Assembly (NCBI GenBank): GCA_031841125.1
Contig: CM063110.1
Span: 54,473,946-54,537,945 of the forward strand
DNA length: 64,000 bases
Direction: 5' to 3'
Origin: Acanthococcus lagerstroemiae
Lineage: Eukaryota > Arthropoda > Insecta > Hemiptera > Eriococcidae
Under the pieces are notes generated by a model. That model saw only the letters and a list, made by a program, of their open reading frames with translations. It made no database searches and was not told where the DNA came from. A program made the translations under genes and the position numbers. Of the stretch, positions 44,865-53,944 are shown one piece after another; the stretch's first letter is position 1; every line of letters starts with the position of its first letter.

Positions 44865-46844
44865 TCATATGGATTCTGCTGCTACTGGAAACTGCTTGGA
44901 GTTGTCATCAGCAACCTTTTGCAAGCATCGTGTTGCAAGAAAGGGCGCAGAACTGGTTCTGTAGGTAACTGTTTTCAGTCTAAAATGCTGGACTGGTCCA
45001 GATTTATCAAATCGATAAACAATCCACTGCATATCTTGATCTGCTTGATGTACTCTGATACATTGATACATCTTTGAGATGTCAGCAGACATGGTAATTG
45101 AATATCGACGAAATTTGATCAACAATGTAAATAGATCTGGTTGGATGGTTGGTCCAATCATCATTGTCTCATTTAGCGAGCAACCAGTACTATTTTTTGC
45201 TGAGGCGTTAAAAACTGCGCGAAGTTTTGTAGTGAGACTGGAAGGTCTCAACACCGCATGATGTGGTAAATAGTATCTCGGACTCTGCAACTCATTTTGT
45301 GGGATTAGTTCCATGTGACCCATACTGATGTATTCCCGCATGAAACTATCATAACGTATCTTGTTTTCCGCACTCAGGTACCGCTCGTTCCGAAAAAGAG
45401 CTGCATATCCCATACGTTCTGTATCGGCAACGTCTTCCTTTTTTTGCTTGTATGACACGGCTACTGAGAGCTGGCCATTTGGTAATGTTCGAACGTTGTG
45501 AAGAAAATGTTGTTCAATTTCTTCTGCTTCGGATTGATTCGAGGAAGGAGCATCGACTTCTTCCACTTCAAAAAATCTCTGAAGATTATCTGTCAAATCA
45601 CCAATGAAATGGCACGATAAACGTTCGCAGTTGTTTTCTAAATTGACAACTCCGGATCCCACCCATCCGAATTGTGTTGATTCTAATAGGAGCGTACCAA
45701 TTACTTTTCTTTCCTTCAGAATGCACTGATAAAGAAAATCTCCTCCAACAATTAGATCGATTGAATCGTGATCAACCTTCACTGGATCATTCAAACATAG
45801 GTCCTTGAACTCTTGTTGGAAAAGTTCAATGACACGTGGGTTGACGTGATACGCAAGCAGAGGATGGAGAGTTGCATGGACATCCATCTTGAAGTCGCTG
45901 GTAACCGCTTTCAAAGTGACCTTGGCTGCATGGTCACTTGTGTAGCTACCTGGAATTGCACCAGCAATGACTGCGTTTTTTCGGTAGGTAGGTATTCGGT
46001 ACTTTTTGACGAACTCTTCTGAAATTAACGACATTTGTGCGCAACTATCGAGTAAAATACGCACCGGAATTTTTCGCCAACCTTCAAGGACAAATGCAAC
46101 AGCACTAGGTAGAACAGTTGACTGTTGAACGGCAGCCACAACGGCAGCTGTTTGAGACGGTTCAGTTGCTTTCACTGGCTCGGCAGTGACATCTTCTGGA
46201 TGCAATGTGGAGTTATGACGTTGGTTACATTTACGACAATTGGAATAACGACATTCCGCAACTGCATGATTCCATTTCAAACAGTTTTCACATAAGTTGA
46301 GACGTTTTACTGTGTTTTGTCGCTCAACAACGGACATTGCTAAAAACTGACTGCACAATGCCAAAATATGTGCATTGCTGCATAAACTGCACTTTGGCGG
46401 CGATCGTTGTTTCGAATTTGGCTTATTTGATGAATTCAGTGCTGTAGTTGTGGTTGCTGCAACCGTTCCTCGTTTTGGTTGGTTTGGTTTGGTAGGAGTG
46501 GTCGTTGTTGTTTCTCGTTCCACAGCCTTAGCTCCTTCAAAAGCGAATGCAATGTTTTTGAGAAACATCTCCAAAGCGGAAAATTCAGGATAGTTCGATG
46601 TATCTGAGTTTGATTTCTCCCACTCTCGGCGAATAGTGCTGCTAAATTTTCGCACAATGACAAATGTAATCATTGGTGACATCGCTTTAGCATTCACACC
46701 ATGGACTTCGAGCCCACGCATAGCTGAAGAAACGGTACAAAGTGTGCATCGAATATCATCTTCGTTTTTAATCTGCTGAAGATCCATAATTTCAGCAAAA
46801 TGTTGCGCAATTAAGGAACGTTTGTTGCCATAGAAGTCTTTCAC
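44865..46844 (-). pseudogene. BEL gag C-terminus, protease and RT N-terminal half
   Basis: 659 codons starting at a GTG reached after a frameshift, so the first residues are not a natural start. It holds the end of the DUF1759 gag domain, then three zinc-knuckle-like motifs at residues ~152-216, including the CCHC form CENCLKWNHAVAEC. A retropepsin-like site ILLDSCAQMSLI follows near residue 266, with Cys where most aspartic proteases have Gly after D-S/T. Next are a second protease segment DLIVGGDFL, the FGWVGSG motif, and RT motifs LRAVFNASA and SADISKMYQ. It stops at TGA 44865-44867, just before the YMDD box. Confidence 0.95.
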
Positions 46845-47485
46845 TGCTTGCTATGTTGGGTTGAATGATATGAAGCTTCGTACAGAACATTAGCAACCAG
46901 TTTTGCTGCATCACCATCAAGCAATGTCTTGAGGTAATACAGTTTTTGAAGTTCATCAAAACGATCATCCTTGACAACAATATTCTCAAAAAGGCCTTCC
47001 CAATCGTGGAAATCCTTCCGAACACCGCTAAATTTCTTCAGCTCCACTCGCGGAAGCTTAACCGTATTTGTTTCGATTAACGTTGAATTTATTCCGAGAG
47101 ATTGCCGATCAGGAGCAGTAACGCGCTCTGCTCTTGCTTTTAAATCCTTCTCATCCTTTACTAATGAGAAAAATTGCGCTTTGAGTTCGCGATAGTTAGC
47201 ATACAAATTATCGAATTCAGTATACAACTTATTTTCTTCAGCTTGAATCACAGCATCGGTTTTTCCTTGAACATCAAGAAACTCTGTCAATTCGTTGCAG
47301 ATCTCCTTCAGTGAATCAAGGTCAGCTTTGGCTTCACTGAGATAAGAATCAATTTTCCCAAGATTATGATCCTTTTTCACTTTCAGCGCTCGTTCAGTTT
47401 CAGCAAGAGTATTTACGAGACTACGTTTTGTGACCCGATAACTGGCTTTGACAGCACGTTCCGAACGTTCAGCCGTTGAAGACAT
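46841..47485 (-). pseudogene. BEL gag N-terminus with coiled coil and DUF1759 start
   Basis: 214 codons from an ATG at 47485, about 250 bp downstream of the 5' LTR. Residues ~20-115 are rich in charged and leucine residues with coiled-coil character. The DUF1759 signature follows (LPRVELKKFSG, WEGLFENIV, KLYYLKTLLDGDAAKLV). The frame ends at TGA 46841-46843, in the middle of DUF1759. The remainder of the domain (KDFYGNKRSLI) continues in the overlapping frame, showing a frameshift rather than a natural gag end. BEL elements normally encode gag-pol as one ORF. Confidence 0.93.
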
Positions 47486-47718
47486 CTCGTAATTCGCATA
47501 TGAAACAAACGAATGTGTAAGAATACGAAGTGTGGTAGTCCGCTCGGCGGTACGTAGATTTACTTGACAAAAATGTCAAATAAACATATAAATTGACGTT
47601 CAGCTGGTTAACTGTGTTGGACAGCTTAGAATTACATACTACAGGATTCTCGGATCCGTTGAAACACTGATTTACTGAAGTTGAATATTACCAGATACCA
47701 GTAGATATGGATTTATGT

Positions 47719-47736
47719 GTCCCACCAGGGGTACCA
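47719..47736 (-). other. Primer binding site-like sequence of the BEL element
   Basis: Three bases inside the 5' LTR the coding strand reads TGGTACCCCTGGTGGGAC. It starts with TGG, complementary to the CCA end of a tRNA, at the usual PBS position. I could not assign the tRNA from memory. Confidence 0.65.
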
Positions 47737-47739
47737 TTT

Positions 47740-47931
47740 TGATTGTCGTAGAACTGTCACAATCAATAAACTTAATTAAATTGTGTTAAAAAATATATAT
47801 ATAATGAATATGAAAACGGAAAACGAACTCTGAATACTACAAATATAATACTTCTTATCAAAACACAAACGTGTTTCTAATCAATGAATAAAGGCGACTT
47901 CTACACAAGTATAGTAAGTAAACTGTTTACA
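47740..47931 (-). repeat. BEL 5' LTR
   Basis: 192 bp, near-identical partner of 42059-42250. The outer edge abuts the TSD GTCGT at 47932-47936. It should contain the element's promoter; no TATA box was assigned. Confidence 0.95.
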
Positions 47932-48039
47932 GTCGTCACGGGAGCGAGCTCATACGAAATCAAAAACCGAGAGTGTGTAAGAAGCGCGTGTATTGATCGA
48001 TCTGTAGTAAGAGTAGATCTGTCCAAGACCGAGTTACAA

Positions 48040-48310
48040 CAGGGTAGTCACTTTCCAGAAAATCAGGAAAAATCAGGGAATTGCTATAATTTTGACGAAA
48101 ATCAGGAATTTTTTTTGAGAATAATATGAATTAAAGTATATGATTACTTTTCATTGTAGTCAGTGAATATCAAATTTGATCTCAAATAGTAAGTATCCTG
48201 AAAGCTGTGTACACTGCTAGCTGAAAAAATGTCGGGGAAAATATGAAAAATTGGTCTAAACAGGGAAAAGTCAGGGAAAATCATTCTAAAAAAACGTGGT
48301 GGCTACCCTG
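48040..48310. mobile_element. MITE, CAGGGTAGYCAC termini, TACAA flanks
   Basis: The left end is CAGGGTAGTCAC; the right end, inward, is CAGGGTAGCCAC. TACAA precedes (48035-48039) and follows (48311-48315). The interior repeats AAATCAGGGAA-like words. 271 bp, no coding capacity. Superfamily is unassigned because a 5-bp TSD is not typical hAT. Confidence 0.8.
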
Positions 48311-48404
48311 TACAAAGCATAAACATTTCCTACCTTGCTGATCGAGGAAGAAAAAAGAGAATGAGTCAGGAGAAGAAGAAGATGATGAAAAGATCGTGCA
48401 CAGA

Positions 48405-49100
48405 CAGTCTTGCCAAGTGGGTGGAAAATCCACCCTGGGGTGGATTTTTTGAAATGGTGGATTTTTGACCCTCTCTGTGGATATTAACTCAACTTATACC
48501 ACCGCACCTATAGAATTAACATCACTAAAGCATTTCTGCCGTGATATGGGATTTTGACCTATTTCCATCCAAAAATGTCCTGGAAAAAGGATCTAAAGCT
48601 CACGTGTATTAGGATCTTTTCCCAGGAGATTCTCAAGTGTCCATAGGTCGAAATCCCGTATCACAGCAGATTTGTTTACATTGAAAACGGAAAACCGTGT
48701 GGTTTGCCTCAACGTGAGTATACATTTTTGAATCGGGGCCCAATTTTGAAAAATTCTACTTTTTACGCTCTTTCCAACGATACTAATACCTCATTTCATT
48801 TTGTTTACAAATGTTGGTTGGTTCCATGCTGAATAGCGTCCATTTCTGCTCTTCATTAGATTACACACAGTATTGAAAGAAAAATGTATGAAAAAATACT
48901 GATAAGAATGAAAAACGAACAAATATACTAAATTATCAATGTGGATTCAGTTGCAACATTAATTAAAGGTGCTGAATGTTTTGTATTTTGATAATGTAGA
49001 AGAAAATAGTATAATTTCGTCAATGGTGGATTTTTTGCTCCGGGTGGATTTTTTTAACAAGCTGGCGGTGGATTTTTGAGATTTTCACCTGGCAACACTG
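48405..49100. mobile_element. hAT element, CAGTGTTGCCAGGTG termini
   Basis: The left end is CAGTCTTGCCAAGTG; the right end, inward, is CAGTGTTGCCAGGTG. Flanks TGCACAGA (48397-48404) and TGCACAGG (49101-49108) agree at 7 of 8. Subterminal repeats of GGTGGATTTTT occur at both ends (48428-48470 and 49024-49078). No transposase in 696 bp. Confidence 0.88.
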
Positions 49101-49239
49101 TGCACAGGAAGCGCAGGTATGCAGACGACAAAAGACGTTTGTTAGAAACTCGCATCATGCTACACAGAAAGTAACCGGCCAGGATAGTTTATACAAAAAT
49201 GCATATCGGAGGGGAGAGGGTCGCCGCAGATATTTCTCG

Positions 49240-49600
49240 AGTTTCTTACGAAAAAAAAATTTTAGTTTTAGCCCTTTAGGAAACGAAGCTTCGCCAGTAT
49301 TCTTGAGGCGAACGCGAGCCTTTGCAGGTGGTCTAGTTCCTCTCTGATTTAGGCCAGGTGGACCTGGCCCCACCACACAATGGCCGCATATGTGATTCTG
49401 GGACGTATTACACCGGTAATTATCCAGCGCATCATTTTAGGAGAGAGTAACATATAAGTGCGGCAAGCCCAAAGAGCCTCAATTCCCTTTCTTATTTTCT
49501 CTGAGACGTGACCCCTCCAGGAGAGTTTTTCATCAAGATATACTCCTAAGTACTTCACTTTCCAGTATTCTTGAGGATTCGTAGTATGTGGACCTGGAAG
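49240..49600 (-). pseudogene. Jockey/I-like LINE C-terminal RT fragment
   Basis: The minus strand gives YWKVKYLGVYLDEKLSW, EALWACRTYMLLSPK and RPRITYAAIVWWGQ. After a frameshift it continues LDHLQRLAFASRILAKL. This is the thumb and C-terminal region of Jockey/I-group reverse transcriptases (KYLGV-LD-KLSW, then RP-LTYA-VWW). Upstream catalytic motifs are absent. A 15-bp direct repeat (CCAGTATTCTTGAGG) occurs at 49294-49308 and 49562-49576. Confidence 0.82.
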
Positions 49601-50126
49601 TTATTTCCATATCAAACTCGAACTCTTCCCCAATTTTTGTGAATTCGTTTTGCGACTAGTCTGGACTTGTAAGACTAATTTCCAGCAGACAGGAGCTGTG
49701 TATGTACTCGGACTTGGGCTGATGGGTATCCAAGAGATGACGTCTAGAACAATCGTGGCTTCATTTTTTGAAATTCTTATGTTGGCGTAACGATTTTGTA
49801 AATATTCCCGAGCCTTCTATGTTGAGTGGCAGTTACATAAAAATTTGCGTAACTTTCAGACTTCCGTAACTTTCTCATTTGTGAATTGATGATTTTGCGT
49901 CTCATTTGCTGCGGCTTCATGATTTTATGTATTTAGTATTCGAAGAGAAAATAACCAAATTGCTGTCGAATTGTCATAAGCCTCTCAGAGTGTCTATCGG
50001 TCTCGGAAACCCGGAATATCCTGGAATTTGTCCAAATACCCCTAGAGAAACTGTCTAAGGAATATAGCAATTTTTTCTATGTGTTAAATATTGCGAGAAA
50101 GGTTGATTTGATTAGATAGAAGGGTA
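49601..50126. other. No gene; short fragment of a TIR family
   Basis: At 49987-50050 the text CAGAGTGTCTATCGGTCTCG matches the terminal word of the 61.2-kb element; no opposite end was found nearby. The rest is AT-rich. Confidence 0.4.
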
Positions 50127-50674
50127 CAGGGAAAGAAGCAGGTAATTCATATTACGAACAAACAGAAGGCCTAGCAATGGGATCACCACTGTCACCCATT
50201 CTAGCCGAAATATACATGAACAACTTTGAAAATGACATACTAAACAACAGCAAACACAAGAAAAACATAAAGCTATGGACACGATATGTAGACGACATAT
50301 TGATCATCTGGACAGGAACAGACAGACAACTAGACCAATTCCTCACAGAGACAAGTAGCATAAACAACAACATAAAGTTCACAATGGAAAAAGGCAATAA
50401 GACCATCAACTACCTCGACCTTACAATACAAATAAAAGACAACAAGATACAGTACAGCATCTACAGAAAACCCACTCACACTGACGCAATAATACCCAAA
50501 GACTCAATTCACCATCAAAAACACAAAATGGCAGCACTACACAACTACTGCCACAGAGCAGTCAACATACTAAATGACAACAACCTCAGAACAACAGAAA
50601 TTAACAAAATTAAACAAATAGCAATTAACAACAAATACCAACCACAAACAGTAGACAGAATAATTACAAACTAA
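50127..50674 (+). pseudogene. Penelope-type reverse transcriptase, C-terminal half
   Basis: The frame is open from about 50127 and contains EQTEGLAMGSPLSPILAEIY, then the catalytic YVDDILIIW and NYLDLTIQI, SIYRKPTHTD and HNYCHRAVNIL. These are the PLE/telomerase-like RT motifs B' to E and thumb. The two YVDD aspartates are present. The upstream fingers and motif A are missing because of 5' truncation; the ATG at 50177 is internal. The frame stops at 50672-50674 and the protein continues in another frame toward the endonuclease. Confidence 0.9.
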
Positions 50675-50699
50675 CACAACCAAAAAACACAGACACCGA

Positions 50700-51209
50700 A
50701 CCAATAACCACAAAAACAGACAAATACGCAGAGCAATACCATTCACAGGAACACATACATACAAAATACAAAAAATCTTCAATCAATACAACATAAAACT
50801 CGGAATCAAAAACAGACCACCTCTGATGAAACAAATAAGCAATGACAAAACAGAAACAGAAGCAAAGGACAGAAACAACAGCAGCGGAGTATACAGACTG
50901 GACTGTGAACACTGTGGCATGACCTATATTGAAGAAACAGACAGAAAATTCACAACCAGAATTAAAGAACACGAAAAATCACGGAAGCTAAATGATGACA
51001 AATCACTGTTTGGAAAACACTGCAATGACCAGGGACACAACAATGACAAATTGACAGAAAAGTACAAAATCCAACACACAGAAAACAACACAAGAAAAAG
51101 AAAATTAAAAGAACAACTAGAAATAATAAAGGCAAAAACAAAACAAAACAACCTAATAAATACAACAACTAACTTCCAAAGTGAGAACTTATTCCAACTA
51201 ATAACATAA
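50700..51209 (+). pseudogene. Penelope GIY-YIG endonuclease remnant
   Basis: A linker in a shifted frame (TGTHTYKIQKIFNQYNIKLG) leads into the frame 50826-51209. This holds SGVYRLDCEHCGMTYIEETD and TTRIKEHEKSR, followed by GKHCNDQGH. PLE endonucleases have GIY then YIG with a downstream Arg and Glu. Here the first motif is GVY and the second is YIE, a single Gly-to-Glu change in a core motif. The enzyme would nick target DNA for primed reverse transcription; this copy is probably inactive. Confidence 0.88.
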
Positions 51210-51399
51210 CACCCACGGATTGGACAGACTGCACAACCACAGACAACAAATCAGAGCACACAACCAATAACAATAACCACTGATTGGACAGACTGCATAT
51301 TCACAGACAACCAATAGGAACGCAAAACTAAACAGGCTCACCATACGGTACTACCCTCGACTATAACTACAGGACCACAAGAGACAAGTCTCATTTAGG

Positions 51400-51445
51400 G
51401 TACTCCACTGATGATGGCATAACAGCCGAAAGCGCTCTGGAATAC
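51400..51445 (+). ncRNA. Hammerhead ribozyme-like motif in the PLE 3' region
   Basis: Order fits a type I hammerhead. Stem I 5' arm is GTACTCCA (51400-51407), then CTGATGA (51408-51414). Stem II is GGC/GCC with loop ATAACA, then GAAA (51428-51431). The palindrome AGCGCT (51431-51436) can act as stem III only between two copies; then comes cleavage-site C (51437). Stem I 3' arm is TGGAATAC (51438-51445), one mismatch. An unpaired T at 51415 precedes stem II, which is non-canonical. PLEs are known to carry such motifs, often working as dimers. Activity of this copy is not established. Confidence 0.7.
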
Positions 51446-51540
51446 AGAAGAAGGAAAAGTGAATTGGCACACCCTACAAAAGAAATATTACCAAGTTCAC
51501 TCACACTCCAAAATGGACACTTAGCTGAGCTATGGTAGAA

Positions 51541-52690
51541 TGCTAGATCCAGACAAACGGGTTTCAAAATTCACGTACAGGTAAAGAACCATTTATTTAA
51601 ACAAATTGTTTTTCATTTTTCGCGCTTCGTCACGAATGTGACTGCTGCTTCTTCCCCTGTACTCTTCATATGTCCCTCGTTAGATTCCAAGAAGGGATGA
51701 GACAAGAAAAATTCCTATGCGTCCCGGAAAAATCGTGAATGTGTCTCCGAAAGGTCGCGGATTTTCATTTTTCGGTTTTGATGGAGACCCTGCGCTTCTC
51801 ATTTTTCTCCTGCCTGATTATTTTTATACTACTCGTATTTTCAATTCGAACTCCAGTTTCGGGGAGAGGCAGTCGCCTTGCGTTCCTTTTCTTCATATAT
51901 CCACGATGTATTAAAACTCCTACCTTGGGTCCATGGATCGGATCGAGCCAACATGACAATTCCCCCGGGTAAACCTACCATCCAACCATCTCTTTTTTAG
52001 AAATGCATTCGACTGTAAACAGAAAAACACGATGTTGGAGTGGACTCGAAATATACTCGTATAGTAATACCGGCGAGTATGGCCGTAAACGAGCCACCTA
52101 ACTACCGGACAAAAACCCCGATATTTTTTCAGTAGCCGACCAAATAAATTTCTCCCCATTCAGTTGTGCGAATCGGCGATCAGGCTGCGAAAAAGTGTCG
52201 TACATGAGAGAGCCGTATTTCATCCGAACGACAGATAACCTCTCTCTCGCTTTTCACTTTTCAGTATATCAACAAAATCCGGCGAATATTCTATTTACCG
52301 CGTACAAATATAATAATGTAATCGATATATATTAATTCACCGATGTAATCCGGACATATCAGCGGCTGGATCTATTGTTCCAAAAGTACCCCATTCGAGC
52401 GCGCTCGAGCCGATGACAGAGAACTGCCGATATTTCGCCGTATTGATGCACGGTCGTCGTTTATAAATACACTCGCCGAACCGCAATTTATTTTTTGTTT
52501 TGTTCCGTAATCGCACGTCCAGCCTGACCCCGAAACGAGGGGTAAAGGTGCCATCGAACTCGTCGACTTTGTATCAACAACTGAGCCGGCGTTTTTAGCG
52601 CTTTGGATGCGATTTTTGTCGCAAAGAAAAACACCGATTTGATTTTTCCAACTCCGCGTGCGTAAGCAGGGTGTCGCCGATCCTTGAAGT
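51541..52690. other. No gene; CpG-rich block
   Basis: About 51910-52690 is CpG-rich and looks single-copy. ORFs here (up to 130 codons at 52372-52764) have no domain, and the longest runs into the repeat at 52.69 kb. Possible host regulatory or intronic sequence. Confidence 0.35.
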
Positions 52691-52780
52691 CCGACAAATG
52701 TCCTCCATTTTAGAAAAGGGTCCTCTAGTTTCCCAAATGTCCCCGGTTTTGATAAAAAGTCCACAAGTATCTAGAAGTGA

Positions 52781-52801
52781 AATATCCCTTTAGCGGTACA
52801 C

Positions 52802-52837
<36 letters not shown>

Positions 52838-53002
52838 GGCCCCTGCGCAAGGATGACACGCAAAATCGTGAAGCGTTTCACATTTTTTTAAATCTCCCCT
52901 CGGTACTGATGCGATGCCCGAAAGGGTAGTTTCCGGTGCCGGGGGTGCGGTGTCTCAGGGGCCACTTTAGCATGCGTGCATCGTCATACGTCCCACCACA
53001 CC
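52781..53002 (+). mobile_element. U6-repeat chimeric retro-insertion
   Basis: The insertion consists of the U6 copy followed without gap by AAATCTCCCCTCGG and the CGAAAGGGTAGTTTCCGG repeat also seen at 4.79 kb. The borders come from comparison with the uninterrupted repeat at 55.38-55.66 kb. GTGAAATA occurs near the left border (52777-52784) and just past the right (53009-53016), but this is not a clean TSD. A U6 5' part joined to a retroelement 3' part is what LINE RT template switching produces. Confidence 0.75.
52783..52889 (+). pseudogene. U6 snRNA retro-copy
   Basis: From GTACACATACTAAAATTGG onward the sequence is nearly identical to U6. It includes the ACAGAGA box (52821-52827), the AGC triad (52833-52835), the GATGACACGCAAAATCGTGA segment and a 3' run of seven T. 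The 5' stem (TCCCTTTAGCGG instead of a GCTTCGGCAG-type hairpin) has several changes, two of them CpG-decay-like. There is no recognisable TATA/PSE promoter and the copy lies within an insertion in a repeat. I call it a retropseudogene; a functional variant is less likely. Confidence 0.85.
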
Positions 53003-53550
53003 ATGTTTGTGAAATACAAGTTAGGAAATAACGGATTTCCACATGATGGCATAATATTTTTGATCAGTTTGAATCTCAAGTTTCTAATTGTTGTGATAAT
53101 ACTTGTTGGTCACTGGGATGTAAACTTAGAATTTCAAGTGTTGGCAGCCCTGTGTATATGTGAGTAATCACGTATGATTTTCCGTAAGCTGGTAGCAGAC
53201 TTCAACTATCAGTAAGTCGATTAGAAATTCACTTTCAGAGAGAATTTGTCCTAAATTTAACTGCATTAGCACGAAAAAATTTAATTATGATCAGTTTTAC
53301 TGGTAGAATAAATTTTACTTATTTTTATACCCTCCTGAAGATAGCAGTGTTTCTATTTGAAAGTACTCCTGATCGGTCATTCATATTTTGCAGCGCACTC
53401 TGGTACAAGTTTAAACCCCAATGTCATTAAATTATGATTTTCATGTACAAGGTGCTCCAGCCAAGTATGCCAAGCCGATATGAGGTGATAGTGCTCGACG
53501 AGAGTAATAAACCTGGGCAAAAGGAGAAAAGGTGGGCTAAAGACTAGGTA

Positions 53551-53944
53551 GAAGTATAATTTTGGAAGGTTACTCGGACATAATATGTATGTACCATCAA
53601 GTAGCCCCTAACCGGGCTAAATGGGTCAGGTTGGAAGAGGCTTTTGCCATCGTGGGTTCATTGTAATAATAGTATTAAATGCGAATTAAGTATCCGATTA
53701 GAACAAATATAGGCTATTAAATAAGTAACGAAGGTGTCTCAATATGCGTGACTCCCTTTCACTAGTTAAGTAGGCATCTAATGCCGCCAATGTGTAGGTA
53801 TGTTTGCCTGTTCGTACATTCGAAGGGATAGAGGGACAGACATTTGAAGAAAGTATGTACAGCATTAATAGAAATAATTTTTCACGTTCTGAAAATGTAT
53901 TGAAATTTGCCATGTTGCAGACGGGTCTACAACGGGAGAGCATC
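53551..53944. other. No recognisable feature
   Basis: AT-rich sequence with no ORF of note and no paired ends. Confidence 0.35.

Larger units (their letters stand above)
42059..47931 (-). mobile_element. BEL/Pao LTR retrotransposon, full length, coding disrupted
   Basis: The 5873-bp element has 192-bp LTRs at both ends, TG...CA termini and 5-bp TSDs GTCGT (42054-42058 and 47932-47936). A PBS-like site and a polypurine tract are present. Gag-protease-RT-RNase H-integrase run on the minus strand in BEL order. LTRs differ by one or two substitutions and two 4-bp indels, so insertion is recent. One frameshift (near 46841) and two stops (44865-44867, 43260-43262) break the single long reading frame. 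The TSD and full-length LTRs show it moved as a complete RNA copy; whether lesions arose before or after is unknown. Confidence 0.97.
50127..51540 (+). mobile_element. Penelope-like element, 5'-truncated
   Basis: RT and GIY-YIG endonuclease remnants lie in PLE order, followed by a 3' region with a hammerhead-like motif at 51400-51445 and terminal words shared with 5.33-5.51 kb. The 5' part of the RT is missing. The coding strand is extremely A/C-rich and G/T-poor over 50.2-51.3 kb, unlike the flanks. Frameshifts between RT and endonuclease make it non-autonomous. Confidence 0.88.
52693..53550 (+). repeat. Dispersed repeat interrupted by the U6 chimera
   Basis: CCTCCATTTTAGAAAA, TAGTTTCCCAAATGTCCC, ATGTTTGTGAAATACAAG and ATGCCAAGCCGATA recur in order at 55.38-55.66 kb. 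In this copy about 222 bp (52781-53002) separates the second and third blocks; in the other they are adjacent. That gap is the U6-containing insertion. Confidence 0.8.

Noticed and set aside
46841..46844. Programmed -1 frameshift between BEL gag and pol
   Set aside because: The shift falls inside the DUF1759 gag domain, not between gag and pol, and BEL elements usually have one ORF. A mutation or sequencing error is more likely.
50570..51168. Cys/Phe/Leu-rich antisense ORFs resembling membrane proteins
   Set aside because: They are antisense shadows of the A/C-rich Penelope reverse transcriptase and endonuclease.
52783..52889. U6 snRNA as a functional gene
   Set aside because: The 5' stem is altered, no TATA or PSE is recognisable upstream, and the copy is part of a chimeric insertion inside a repeat.
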